From Chloroflexota bacterium (lineage in GTDB: Bacteria > Chloroflexota > Anaerolineae > Anaerolineales > Anaerolineaceae): a DNA stretch of 64,000 bases. The first letter of the stretch is position 1, and each line of letters starts with the position of its first letter. The stretch covers positions 496,001-560,000 of the forward strand of contig JAKAFP010000001.1 in assembly GCA_021825925.1 (NCBI GenBank), in the 5' to 3' direction. The translations under genes were made by a program, and so were the position numbers. Below, piece after piece: positions 1-7,817 of the stretch. A model generated the notes under the pieces. It was not told where the DNA came from and searched no databases. It saw only the letters and a list, made by a program, of their open reading frames with translations.

Positions 1-106
1 CACTGTCAAACCCTTGTTCACGGATCAGTTCAATCGCCACATCAAAAATCCGTTTACGTGTATTGATGGATTGCAGGGTTCTCTGGGTTACTTTTTCTTT
101 GACCAT
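1..106 (-). CDS. TetR/AcrR-family regulator, N-terminal fragment
   Basis: Only the first 35 codons lie in the window; the gene runs off the left edge. The translation from the ATG at 106 begins MVKEKVTQRTLQSINTRKRI and continues into an FDVAIELIREQGFD segment, which is the typical first helix of a TetR DNA-binding domain. It is divergent from the FAD/Fe-S oxidoreductase operon, and the 163-bp gap holds a strong promoter and paired inverted repeats, so it probably controls that operon. The ligand-binding half is not visible, so the effector cannot be guessed. Confidence 0.8.
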   Translation of the reverse strand, partial: MVKEKVTQRTLQSINTRKRIFDVAIELIREQGFDS

Positions 107-184
107 ATGCTTATACCTTCTTGTCACTCATAATTCTACATGAGACACCCGTATTGTTCAAAGACAAATCCAAAATCAGTATTA

Positions 185-212
185 TTGACAAAGTAATAAA
201 TATCATTATACT
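185..212 (+). promoter_or_regulatory. sigma-70-like promoter of the FAD/Fe-S operon
   Basis: A perfect TTGACA (185-190) is followed after 16 bases by TATACT (207-212). It lies 57 bases upstream of the ATG at 270 and points toward the oxidoreductase operon. Read directly from sequence; activity is inferred. Confidence 0.65.
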
Positions 213-235
213 GAATATATTCACTGAATGTATTC
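213..235. promoter_or_regulatory. candidate TetR operator
   Basis: Two 10-bp inverted repeats, GAATATATTC (213-222) and GAATGTATTC (226-235), are separated by 3 bp and begin immediately after the -10 box, so they cover the expected transcription start. The whole 23-bp block is itself close to a palindrome. This is the usual position for a repressor such as the divergent TetR protein. Binding is inferred. Confidence 0.55.
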
Positions 236-269
236 GGTTTGTATATCATGTTTTGGAGGAGCGATAAAG

Positions 270-1742
270 ATGATCTCCATCAAGGATGGGCTTGTTGAAA
301 TTGTCGGACAAGACAATGTTTTGGATACGCCTGATGTGCTCAAGTTATTCAGCCGTGATCGAAGTTTTTGTAAAGAACTGACTCCGCGGTTGGTGGTTAA
401 AGTTAAGAATGCTGATGAAGTTCAGCGAGTGGTTCAGTTGGCCAATCAAACCAAGACACCCTTGATCCCCATTAGTTCAGGCCCCCCTCATTTTAAGGGT
501 GATACTGTCCCCAGCGTTCCAGGAGCTGTCATTGTTGATTTGAGCGGTATGAAAAAGATCATTAACATCAATCGTGTTCATCGCATGGCTGTGATCGAAC
601 CAGGTGTGACCTATGCGGAACTTCAAGCCGAGTTGGCAAAAAACGGATTGACACTTCCGACTTCGATGTCACCCCGACCAACAAAATCCGTGCTGACCAG
701 CCTGCTCGAAACAGAACCGCGGTTAAATTCGCTGCATCAATGGTGTTTCCTTGATCCTCTACGCTGTGTTGAAGTAACCTGGGGTGACGGCAACAGGATG
801 TACACCGGTGAAGCTGGCGGCAGCGTGATGGATCTGGAAAAGCAATGGACACAAGAAAAATGGCAGATCGAACCCACCGGTCCCATGATGCTGGATTATT
901 ACCGCATGCTCACTGGCGCTCAAGGCACGATGGGTATTGTGACCTGGGCTTCGGTAAAATGTGAACTCCTGCCGCAGATCCACAACATGTATGTTGTACC
1001 CGCTAAAAAGCTTGAAGACTTGATTGATTTTTCTTATCGCATTATTCATCACAGATTCAGCGATGAATTCTTCTTGATGAATGGCAGTTATTTGGCTTCG
1101 TTATTGGGCAATTCCGCTGATCAGATTACCGTCTTAAAAACAAAGCTTCCCGAATGGATGGCAGTTGTCGGAATTGCCGGCCGCGAATTGTTGCCCCAGG
1201 AGCGAGTTGCTGCACAAGAAGCGGATATCGCCGACATGGCGAAAGAATTCGGCTTGACTTTCTCTTCTGATGTGGCAGGGATTGCCGGACAGGAGATTTT
1301 GGCGGCCGTTCAAAATCCAGCTGAAAGTGGCGTTTGGAAGGGGACTTACAAGGGAGCCTTCCAGGATATTTTCTTCACCACAACCCTTGATAAAACGCCT
1401 TTCTTTATTGATGAAATGGTTTCAGAAGCAGCCAAGGCGGGTTACCCAATTGAGGATATTGGTATTTATCTTCAACCGCAAAATATGGGCACATCCTATC
1501 ATTGTGAATTCACCCTGCCTTATGACAATAAAAACGTTATAGAAAATAAACGCATGAGATCCCTGTTTGAGAAGGCAAGTATTGCGCTTTCTTCAAAAGG
1601 TGCCTATTTCCTGCGCCCATATGGAATCTGGTCAAGACTGCAGTTGAACCGTGACGCGCAATCCACCGCGGTATTAAAAGACCTGAAAGCAATTTTTGAT
1701 CCAAACGGGATCATGAACCCCGGCAAGCTCAGCAACTACTAA
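270..1742 (+). CDS. FAD-binding (PCMH-type) oxidoreductase, GlcD-like
   Basis: A 490-residue flavoprotein of the GlcD/D-lactate dehydrogenase type. The N-terminal half has a PCMH FAD-binding fold (region around TPRLVVKVKNADEVQRVV and PLIPISSG, then VIDLSGMKKI and AVIEPGVTYAEL). The C-terminus IFDPNGIMNPGKL is the classic ending of FAD-linked oxidases in this family. The ATG at 270 is chosen because GGAGG at 256-260 precedes it; an in-frame ATG at 228 has no ribosome site. First gene of a three-gene operon with the Fe-S gene (15-bp gap). It likely oxidises a 2-hydroxyacid or similar alcohol and passes electrons to the Fe-S partner. The substrate is unknown. Confidence 0.85.
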   Translation: MISIKDGLVEIVGQDNVLDTPDVLKLFSRDRSFCKELTPRLVVKVKNADEVQRVVQLANQTKTPLIPISSGPPHFKGDTVPSVPGAVIVDLSGMKKIININRVHRMAVIEPGVTYAELQAELAKNGLTLPTSMSPRPTKSVLTSLLETEPRLNSLHQWCFLDPLRCVEVTWGDGNRMYTGEAGGSVMDLEKQWTQEKWQIEPTGPMMLDYYRMLTGAQGTMGIVTWASVKCELLPQIHNMYVVPAKKLEDLIDFSYRIIHHRFSDEFFLMNGSYLASLLGNSADQITVLKTKLPEWMAVVGIAGRELLPQERVAAQEADIADMAKEFGLTFSSDVAGIAGQEILAAVQNPAESGVWKGTYKGAFQDIFFTTTLDKTPFFIDEMVSEAAKAGYPIEDIGIYLQPQNMGTSYHCEFTLPYDNKNVIENKRMRSLFEKASIALSSKGAYFLRPYGIWSRLQLNRDAQSTAVLKDLKAIFDPNGIMNPGKLSNY

Positions 1743-1757
1743 ACTCTGGAGGACGAG

Positions 1758-3032
1758 ATGACTTTACAAGATTTCAGACCCATGATGGAACGTTGCAGCA
1801 ACTGCCTGAATTGCAAATGGGTTCCATTTGACAAGCTGCAAAGCATGCGTTTTGGTGAGAATTGTCCGAGCGTGTGTTATTTCAACTTCAACACCTACAG
1901 CGCCAGAGGCCGCTTTCAACTGGGGCAAATCATTCTGGATAACGACGCGGAATACTCAGAAGAAGTTACAAATGTGGTGCATAACTGCACGACTTGCGGT
2001 TCATGTGATGTCACCTGCAAAGTCTGCCGCTATAACCTTGAACCTCTTGACCATAATATTGAATTAAAAAAGGATGCGGTCTTAAAGGGTAAGATCTTAC
2101 CCGGTCAAAAAGCTATTATGCAAAACCTGACTCTTGAAAAAACCATGCTGGTGGGAAAGAAAAAAAACAGTCGAACTGATTGGGCAACCGGACTTGGACT
2201 AAAAGACCTCTTCAAAGATCATGCCGAGGTGATGTTTTTCCCGGGATGCAAATACAGTTACGACCCCAAGTTGGCTGAGGCTGCGCGTTTTTCTGCGAAA
2301 TTGTTGATGGATCACGGCGTGGACCTTGGATATCTGGGCGAGGGTGATGCCTGCTGCGCCGGACGCGCCCACCAGATGGGTTTCGAAGAAGAATTTGATA
2401 ACCGGTCCAAGGCGAATATCAAGGCGATTGAGAAAGCCGGGGTTAAAACCATTGTGACTCCGTGTTCAGATTGTTACCATACCTTCAAACGGCTCTATGC
2501 ACAAAAAGGACTAGATGTTGAAGTGCTGCATATTGTTGAGTATATTGACCGCTTGATCGCCAACGGCAAGCTTAAGTTCACCAAGGAAGTGCAGAAGAAA
2601 GTAACTTATCACGACCCATGCCATTTGGGCCGGCAAGGTGAACCTTATGTCGCCTGGCAAGGAGAAGAGAAAAAGATCCGCAACCAGATCCATACCTGGA
2701 ATCCGAAAAGGCCACGCTATAACGGCGCCTATGGCATCTATGATGCTCCGCGCAATATTCTTAAAGCCATAAAGGGAATTGATTTGGTTGAAATGGAGAG
2801 AATTCGGGAATATTCCTGGTGCTGCGGTGCAGGCGGCGGCTGCAGTGAAACCAACCAGGATTTTTCGTTGTGGACTGCCGGTGAGCGGATCACCGAAGCC
2901 AATTCCACCGGTGCCCAGTCCCTGGTAACAGCGTGTCCATGGTGTGAGAGCAATTTTGCCAAAGCGTGCGATGAAAATGGCAAGCAAATTGAAGTGCTTG
3001 ATATCCTTGATCTGGTTAGACAGGCGCTTTAA
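1758..3032 (+). CDS. (Fe-S)-binding protein with CCG domains, GlcF/heterodisulfide-reductase type
   Basis: A 424-residue electron-transfer subunit. The N-terminus has two cysteine clusters (CSNCLNCKW with a later CPSVC, then CTTCGSCDVTCKVC) that fit 4Fe-4S binding. The rest carries CCG-domain elements: FFPGCKYS, ACCAGRAHQ, TPCSDCYHTF, YHDPCHLGR, SWCCGAGGGC and TACPWCESNF. Such proteins accept electrons from a flavoprotein partner and hand them to quinone or another carrier. GGAGG at 1747-1751 sets the start. It sits between two FAD oxidoreductases, 15 bp after the first and 12 bp before the second, so all three probably form one complex or two alternative pairs. Confidence 0.88.
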   Translation: MTLQDFRPMMERCSNCLNCKWVPFDKLQSMRFGENCPSVCYFNFNTYSARGRFQLGQIILDNDAEYSEEVTNVVHNCTTCGSCDVTCKVCRYNLEPLDHNIELKKDAVLKGKILPGQKAIMQNLTLEKTMLVGKKKNSRTDWATGLGLKDLFKDHAEVMFFPGCKYSYDPKLAEAARFSAKLLMDHGVDLGYLGEGDACCAGRAHQMGFEEEFDNRSKANIKAIEKAGVKTIVTPCSDCYHTFKRLYAQKGLDVEVLHIVEYIDRLIANGKLKFTKEVQKKVTYHDPCHLGRQGEPYVAWQGEEKKIRNQIHTWNPKRPRYNGAYGIYDAPRNILKAIKGIDLVEMERIREYSWCCGAGGGCSETNQDFSLWTAGERITEANSTGAQSLVTACPWCESNFAKACDENGKQIEVLDILDLVRQAL

Positions 3033-3044
3033 GCGGAGGATAAA

Positions 3045-4715
3045 ATGACTTTAAATAATGAAATCTATCAGCAGTTGGAAGAGATTGTTGGCAAAAGGAA
3101 CATTTCAGGTGACGCAGCGATTTTAGAGAGCTACCGCGTTATACCTGCCCAATCTTCTGATCATCGCGGACCATATTCTCAGAAAACACCCACACCGCAG
3201 GCAGTCATTCTGCCGGGTTCCACAAATGAAGTTCAGGCGATCGTCAAAATTTGCAACCAATACGGGATCCAATTTAAGGGAGCCACAACCTTCTGGTCGG
3301 TGATGGGATATATCGGCAGTGATTTTTCCATCCAAATAGACCTGAGGCGGATGAGGAAATTTGAAATTGATCCTAAAAATCAATTTGCTGTACTTGAGCC
3401 TTATGTGATTGGCGGCGCTATTCAAGCTGAAGCCATGAAGGTAGGTTTAACGCTGAATATCCCCGGTGTTGGCTGCAGCAGTTCCGTGGTGGCTAGTTCG
3501 GCAGGTTGGGTTGGGTTTGGTCCCACTTCCATTTCGATGGGCTGTGCCAGCGAAAACATCCTCGGCGCGGAATGGGTGCTTCCAAATGGTGAAATTCTTC
3601 GCACCGGGTCGCTGGGTGCCGGTTCAGGCTGGTATTGTGGTGAGGGTCCTGGCCCTAGCACGCGCGGAATCTTGCGCGGCAAAATGGGAACTGCCGGCTC
3701 CTTTGGCATTTGCACACGCATGGCCGTCAGACTTCATCCATGGGCTGGACCCAAAGTGCTGCCGACCAAAGGGACCATTCCCGCATATAAAGCTGACCTG
3801 CCTGACAATTTCAAGACCTATACCTTGTGCTTCCCATCATGGGATGCCTATGCCGAAGCCATCAATCTTTTCCATCAGAACGATATTTTGTTCCTTGGTC
3901 ACCGCCAATTCACCATGTTTGGGCGCGATATTAAAACAGCCATGATCATGATTCTCAATGATCCTGACAAACAATTGGCTGACATTCCCGCGCTCGTGGA
4001 GGACCCATACCTTAAAGAGCAGAATGAAAAGATGAAAATAGATATTCAGGTGATCATTGCTGGCATGACCAAACGTGATACAGAATTCAAAGAAAAAGCC
4101 ATTGATAAGATTCTTGAAATGACGGGTGGATGGAAGAGCGAATTGATGTTGAAGAAGGAACTTGCCGACTGGGTGCTGCTATACCTCATCCGCATGGGAC
4201 ACAAGAACCTGAATTATGTCATGTGCGGCGCTTATGAAGGTAATTTCGGTTTATCCGGCAATGTATTTGTTTCCTCTTCTGTCATGGAAGAAGCTTCGGC
4301 CCTCAAGAAAAAGTGGGAGGACGAAACCAATTATATTGCAGCAGTCGGTGGAGATTCTGACATGGGCAGCATTTGCATCATGGGCGGCGGTGGCTCTACG
4401 GGTTGGGAATTCTTCACCCACTTTGACGCCTATGAAAAATCTTCAGTAAAAGGCACGGCTGATTTCTTCAATGCTACGCAAGAGTGGATGACGGCTAAAG
4501 GTTTGGGCGTGGATATGGGCAAATGGAACCAGAGTGCCAGAAGACCTGATGGCTATTACTTTACCCAGGAACAGCAGAATGAAATGTTCTCCAAGCTACC
4601 GCAGCCTCTGGTCACAGAATACCAATATAAAGTACGTGAAGCATTCAATCCTAATAACCTTTGTGGAAGTTACTACCGCACTCTGGAACCACAATTCTTG
4701 AAAACCGCTACTTGA
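3045..4715 (+). CDS. FAD-binding (PCMH/VAO-type) oxidoreductase
   Basis: A 556-residue flavoprotein, a second member of the same superfamily as the gene at 270 but clearly divergent from it. FAD-domain elements are visible: AVILPGSTNEVQAIVKI, QIDLRRMRKFEID, FAVLEPYVIGGAIQAEA, and a long Gly/Ser-rich stretch around CSSSVVASSAGW and GSLGAGSGWYCG. The end, REAFNPNNLCGSYYRTL, replaces the usual FDPxGxxNPGK motif. An AGCGGAGG box precedes the ATG by 7 bp. It is the third gene of the redox operon. It resembles vanillyl-alcohol/p-cresol-oxidase relatives as well as GlcD; the substrate is not assignable. Confidence 0.82.
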   Translation: MTLNNEIYQQLEEIVGKRNISGDAAILESYRVIPAQSSDHRGPYSQKTPTPQAVILPGSTNEVQAIVKICNQYGIQFKGATTFWSVMGYIGSDFSIQIDLRRMRKFEIDPKNQFAVLEPYVIGGAIQAEAMKVGLTLNIPGVGCSSSVVASSAGWVGFGPTSISMGCASENILGAEWVLPNGEILRTGSLGAGSGWYCGEGPGPSTRGILRGKMGTAGSFGICTRMAVRLHPWAGPKVLPTKGTIPAYKADLPDNFKTYTLCFPSWDAYAEAINLFHQNDILFLGHRQFTMFGRDIKTAMIMILNDPDKQLADIPALVEDPYLKEQNEKMKIDIQVIIAGMTKRDTEFKEKAIDKILEMTGGWKSELMLKKELADWVLLYLIRMGHKNLNYVMCGAYEGNFGLSGNVFVSSSVMEEASALKKKWEDETNYIAAVGGDSDMGSICIMGGGGSTGWEFFTHFDAYEKSSVKGTADFFNATQEWMTAKGLGVDMGKWNQSARRPDGYYFTQEQQNEMFSKLPQPLVTEYQYKVREAFNPNNLCGSYYRTLEPQFLKTAT

Positions 4716-4769
4716 TCGTGTAAAAAGAGGTTGGATTACATTTAGGAAATATTGATAATGGCTGTTCTT

Positions 4770-4957
4770 TTTGCTCAACCGGGTTGCAGCTTCTATGGTG
4801 GAGACGCCGCCAAGGAGAATTCGTAGTGGATGCACAGCATCAATAACCTCTCAGTAGCAATACCTGTTCGTTACTTGTACCTGAAAAGGAAGGGATATTC
4901 GGCGTAGACTTGAAGTAGTCTTGTATAGGGATTAAGTAATCGAACTCCAGATTAATC
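4770..4957 (+). ncRNA. possible structured non-coding RNA ahead of a terminator
   Basis: The 429-bp gap after the redox operon has no convincing gene. Its first half is followed by a strong intrinsic terminator but by no cotranscribed gene, which suggests either a 3' UTR or a small RNA. Elements such as GGAGACGCCGCCAAGGAG (near 4800) and AACCTCTCAGTAGC (near 4845) faintly recall glycine-riboswitch core strings, but the match is too poor to name it. Boundaries are approximate. A covariance-model search would settle it. Confidence 0.25.
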
Positions 4958-4985
4958 AAAAGGCATCATTTTGGTGCCTTTTTTT
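4958..4985 (+). terminator. intrinsic terminator
   Basis: AAAGGCATCA and TGGTGCCTTT pair around a 3-base loop with one G-U pair, followed by a run of T. It ends the transcript of the redox operon or of the RNA before it. Confidence 0.8.
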
Positions 4986-5018
4986 GTTGAAAGTTGTCAA
5001 GTTTTATAAACCTGTGTA

Positions 5019-5032
5019 TTGTTACATAACAA
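5019..5032. promoter_or_regulatory. palindrome upstream of deoR-type gene, possible operator
   Basis: TTGTTACATAACAA has 6-bp arms around CA. It lies about 32 bp upstream of the -35 box of the regulator gene. A related string with a longer spacer recurs at 17249-17276 ahead of the lipid synthase. Role inferred only from position. Confidence 0.3.
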
Positions 5033-5063
5033 ATCCCAGCCCTGAATTAAAAAAAGGATTGAT

Positions 5064-5092
5064 ATTGACAATTATCGACAATATTGTTATTA
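5064..5092 (+). promoter_or_regulatory. sigma-70-like promoter of the DeoR-family gene
   Basis: TTGACA (5064-5069) and TATTAT (5087-5092) are separated by the optimal 17 bases. AT-rich repeats of the type CAACAAAATTCAACAAAAT (about 5117-5135) follow between promoter and start codon and could be sites for autoregulation. Confidence 0.65.
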
Positions 5093-5144
5093 TATTTTGT
5101 AGAATTCAACACTAAACAACAAAATTCAACAAAATATAATAAGG

Positions 5145-5921
5145 TTGACTTTGACAACATATAAAAGGCGCATGTCGTTATTGGATTTATTACGCACTCA
5201 ACCAGATCTGAGGGTTCCAGAGATTGCCCGGACCCTTGGAGTTTCTGAAGGTACAGTGCGTAATGACTTGGATGCACTCGAAGAAGAGGGGAGACTACGT
5301 CGGGTGCATGGGGGCGCCGTAATTAATTCTCAGGATCAATTTCAAAACAATTCGTTTTTGCGGCGATATGAACAGAATGTTGCTGCAAAAATTGCGATCG
5401 CCAAGGAAGCCATTTCGTTGGTTGAAAATGGTGATTCCATTTTGCTCGATGCAAGCAGTACAGGATATTACTTTGCACGGATGCTTTCTGAGCGTCAAAA
5501 CTTAAGGGTTGTCACAAATGGTTTTGAGGTTGCTCGTGAACTTGCGCAAAACCCTTCCAATAACGTTATCTTAATTGGAGGAGTTGTAAACAATAACTCG
5601 TCTTCTGTGAGCGGATTACTGAGTGAACGCATCATCGAAGATCTTCATATAAAAAAAGCTTTTCTTTCTTGTAGTGGATTTAGTCTAGAACGAGGAATGA
5701 CAGAAATCCACCTTGACGAGGCGCAATTAAAACGCAAGATCATAGACTCTACTGAGTTGCTGTTTGCTCTGGTGGATTCATCCAAGTTTGGTGTTGAAGA
5801 TATGACTTCATTTGCAAGACGGGATCGAATTTCCACTTTGTATACTGATTCTGGAATTACCAACGATTGGGTTGAAAAGTTGACCCAATCAAATATTCCT
5901 TTCAAAATTTGCAATAAATAA
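5145..5921 (+). CDS. DeoR-family transcriptional regulator of the rhamnose locus
   Basis: 258 residues with an N-terminal DeoR helix-turn-helix (LLDLLRTQPDLRVPEIARTLGV, then SEGTVRNDLDALEEEGRLRR and VHGGAV) and a C-terminal DeoR sugar-sensor domain (ILLDASSTGYYFARML, VVTNGFEVARELA, LIGGVVN, KAFLSCSGF, LVDSSKFG). The start is a TTG at 5145 or 5151 behind AAGG; an ATG at 5172 would cut into the expected first helix. Family members respond to phosphorylated sugars and usually repress catabolic genes. Its position just upstream of the importer and rhamnose genes suggests it controls them, perhaps in response to rhamnulose-1-phosphate. Confidence 0.88.
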   Translation: MTLTTYKRRMSLLDLLRTQPDLRVPEIARTLGVSEGTVRNDLDALEEEGRLRRVHGGAVINSQDQFQNNSFLRRYEQNVAAKIAIAKEAISLVENGDSILLDASSTGYYFARMLSERQNLRVVTNGFEVARELAQNPSNNVILIGGVVNNNSSSVSGLLSERIIEDLHIKKAFLSCSGFSLERGMTEIHLDEAQLKRKIIDSTELLFALVDSSKFGVEDMTSFARRDRISTLYTDSGITNDWVEKLTQSNIPFKICNK

Positions 5922-6340
5922 GACTCAACCTGCGGGTATTACTGATGACATTATGAAAAGATAAAAGGATCATTCAAATTTCATGTTAATGAAATCTACT
6001 GAAATTAGGTTTCATTGCCATAGTCAGACAGGATCTCAATATGAAATACTTTTGCAGTTTCAGATCTTGGACTTTTAGACCATGAAAGGAGAAAACATCA
6101 TCAAAAATAATCGAATAAAAAAGGAAGATACCACCACCTTGGACGGAAAATGGTATCTCCCAAAACGAAGCAATCAGAAAACTCTAAGCCTTTGTTAAGG
6201 GAGTTTCTGTTTGCAGTCAAGCATCATAATGGATTTCATCAGACTTGGCAAGACTCTTTTGGTCGCCGAATGAAATCTAATTAACAGGCACACGGCGCTG
6301 TTAATATCAAAATAGATTCGAAGGATAAGGAGAAGTACCT
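5922..6340 (+). other. 419-bp intergenic region with small frame and inverted repeat
   Basis: No confident gene. A 38-codon frame at 6082-6198 (MKGENIIKNN..., containing a TLDGKWYLPK segment) could be a decayed enzyme N-terminus or chance. A perfect 8-bp inverted repeat, ATTAACAG (6280-6287) and CTGTTAAT (6298-6305), lies 36 bp before the binding-protein ATG and is a candidate operator or leader hairpin for the sugar importer. Confidence 0.4.
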
Positions 6341-7696
6341 ATGTTTTCGAAAAGTAAAGTTTTAGCACTGATCTTGGTTTTGGCGTTTGTTTTGTCAGCT
6401 TGTGCCAAGACTCCGACAGCAGCTCCTACTGCTGCACCTGTCGCCACTGAAGCCGCAACCGAAGTTGCAACTGCTGCTCCAACTGAAGCAGCTCCAGTTA
6501 CACTGACCTTTTTAGTCGGTGCAAATCAAACTGATCAGGACATGAATAATGCTTTAGCCGATGCTTACATGAAGCTTCATCCAAATGTGACCATCGAAAT
6601 CGAAGTTGGAACGGCTGGTACAGAAGGCGATAATTTGGTCAAGACCCGTTTGGCCACTGGTGAAATGACCGATGTCTTCTACTACAATTCCGGATCATTG
6701 ATGCAAGCATTAAACCCGCAAGAAACTCTTGTTGACCTGTCACAAGAACCCTTCATGGCTAACATTTCAGATGCTTTTAAACCAGCTGTTACTTCAGGCG
6801 AAGGTATCTATGGCGTTCCCGTGGGAACTGCTGCGGGTGGTGGTATTCTCTACAATAAAAAAGTATTTGCAGACAATGGAATTGAAGTCCCAACTTCTTG
6901 GGCTGAATTTGAAGCTGCTGCTGATAAACTAAAAGCCGCAGGAATTCCCCCATTGATCGCTTCCTTTGGCGATTCATGGACTGCCCAGATTTTAGTCCTT
7001 GCAGACAACTACAACGTTCAAACCGCATACCCCACGTTTGCTGCTGATTACACAGCCAATAAAGCCAAGTATGCTGATATTCCTGCAGCAAAAGCTGGTT
7101 TCGCTCACCTTCAAGAAGGTTTTGACAAGGGATGGTATCAACCTGATTTTGCCACCACCAAATTTGATGCAGCGTTGCAAATGCTTGCTGATGGCAAGGG
7201 TGCCATGTATCCGATGCTATCATTCGCTATCGCTACGATTGATACCAACAACCCTGGCGCTGGTGAAAATATTGGTTTCTTCGCAATTCCCGCAGAAGAC
7301 GGAACAAAAACCGGAGCAACCTTATGGATGCCACTGTCTGTTTACATTCCGAAAACCACATCCAACCTTGAAGAAGCCAAGAAATTTGTGGCCTTTATCG
7401 CCTCAGCTGAGGGTGCTGCTGCCATTACCGAAAAAGTAAAACCGGTTGGTCCGTATGTGATCAACGGTGCAGTCCTTCCTGATGACGTATATCCTGGTGT
7501 AAAAGATATGGCCGCCTATATTGAAGAAGGTAAGGCTGGACCTGCTCTTGAATTTGTTTCTCCGATCAAAGGCCCGAATTTGGAACAGATCTGCGTTGCC
7601 GTGGGTTCAGGACAAATGACCGCCGATGAGGGTGCTGCCAATTATGACCAGGATGTTGTAAAACAAGCTCAACAACTTGGACTTGAAGGTTGGTAA
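6341..7696 (+). CDS. sugar ABC transporter, extracellular substrate-binding lipoprotein
   Basis: 451 residues. The signal peptide ends in a lipobox (VLSAC, Cys21) followed by an Ala/Thr/Pro-rich linker to about residue 47, then a family-1 type solute-binding fold (DVFYYNSGSLMQAL, GIYGVPVGTAAGGGILYNKK, VPTSWAEFEAAADKLK, LADGKGAMYPM). A GGAG box precedes the start. It should be anchored outside the membrane and bring a saccharide to the two permeases downstream. Given the rhamnosidase and rhamnose genes that follow, the substrate is probably a rhamnose-containing oligosaccharide or rhamnose itself (inference). Confidence 0.88.
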   Translation: MFSKSKVLALILVLAFVLSACAKTPTAAPTAAPVATEAATEVATAAPTEAAPVTLTFLVGANQTDQDMNNALADAYMKLHPNVTIEIEVGTAGTEGDNLVKTRLATGEMTDVFYYNSGSLMQALNPQETLVDLSQEPFMANISDAFKPAVTSGEGIYGVPVGTAAGGGILYNKKVFADNGIEVPTSWAEFEAAADKLKAAGIPPLIASFGDSWTAQILVLADNYNVQTAYPTFAADYTANKAKYADIPAAKAGFAHLQEGFDKGWYQPDFATTKFDAALQMLADGKGAMYPMLSFAIATIDTNNPGAGENIGFFAIPAEDGTKTGATLWMPLSVYIPKTTSNLEEAKKFVAFIASAEGAAAITEKVKPVGPYVINGAVLPDDVYPGVKDMAAYIEEGKAGPALEFVSPIKGPNLEQICVAVGSGQMTADEGAANYDQDVVKQAQQLGLEGW

Positions 7697-7735
7697 TAAT
7701 AGTAAGTAAATTTGTTCTTCCTCTCCTTTAACGCT

Positions 7736-7765
7736 CTGAGGGTCGGGGATCTCTCCGACCCTCAG
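7736..7765 (+). promoter_or_regulatory. intercistronic hairpin between binding-protein and permease genes
   Basis: CTGAGGGTCGG and CCGACCCTCAG form a perfect 11-bp stem around an 8-base loop, flanked by TTTGTT/AACAAA that can extend it. No U-tract follows, so it more likely stabilises the upstream mRNA or partly attenuates, giving more binding protein than permease. Confidence 0.55.
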
Positions 7766-7817
7766 AACAAAAAATAACAAGATTAACAATGGTACAGATT
7801 TGAAAGTGAGGTTGTGT

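Noticed and set aside
4770-4900. Glycine riboswitch
   Set aside because: Only short strings match the core; the expected paired GGAGAG element and a downstream glycine-related gene are missing.
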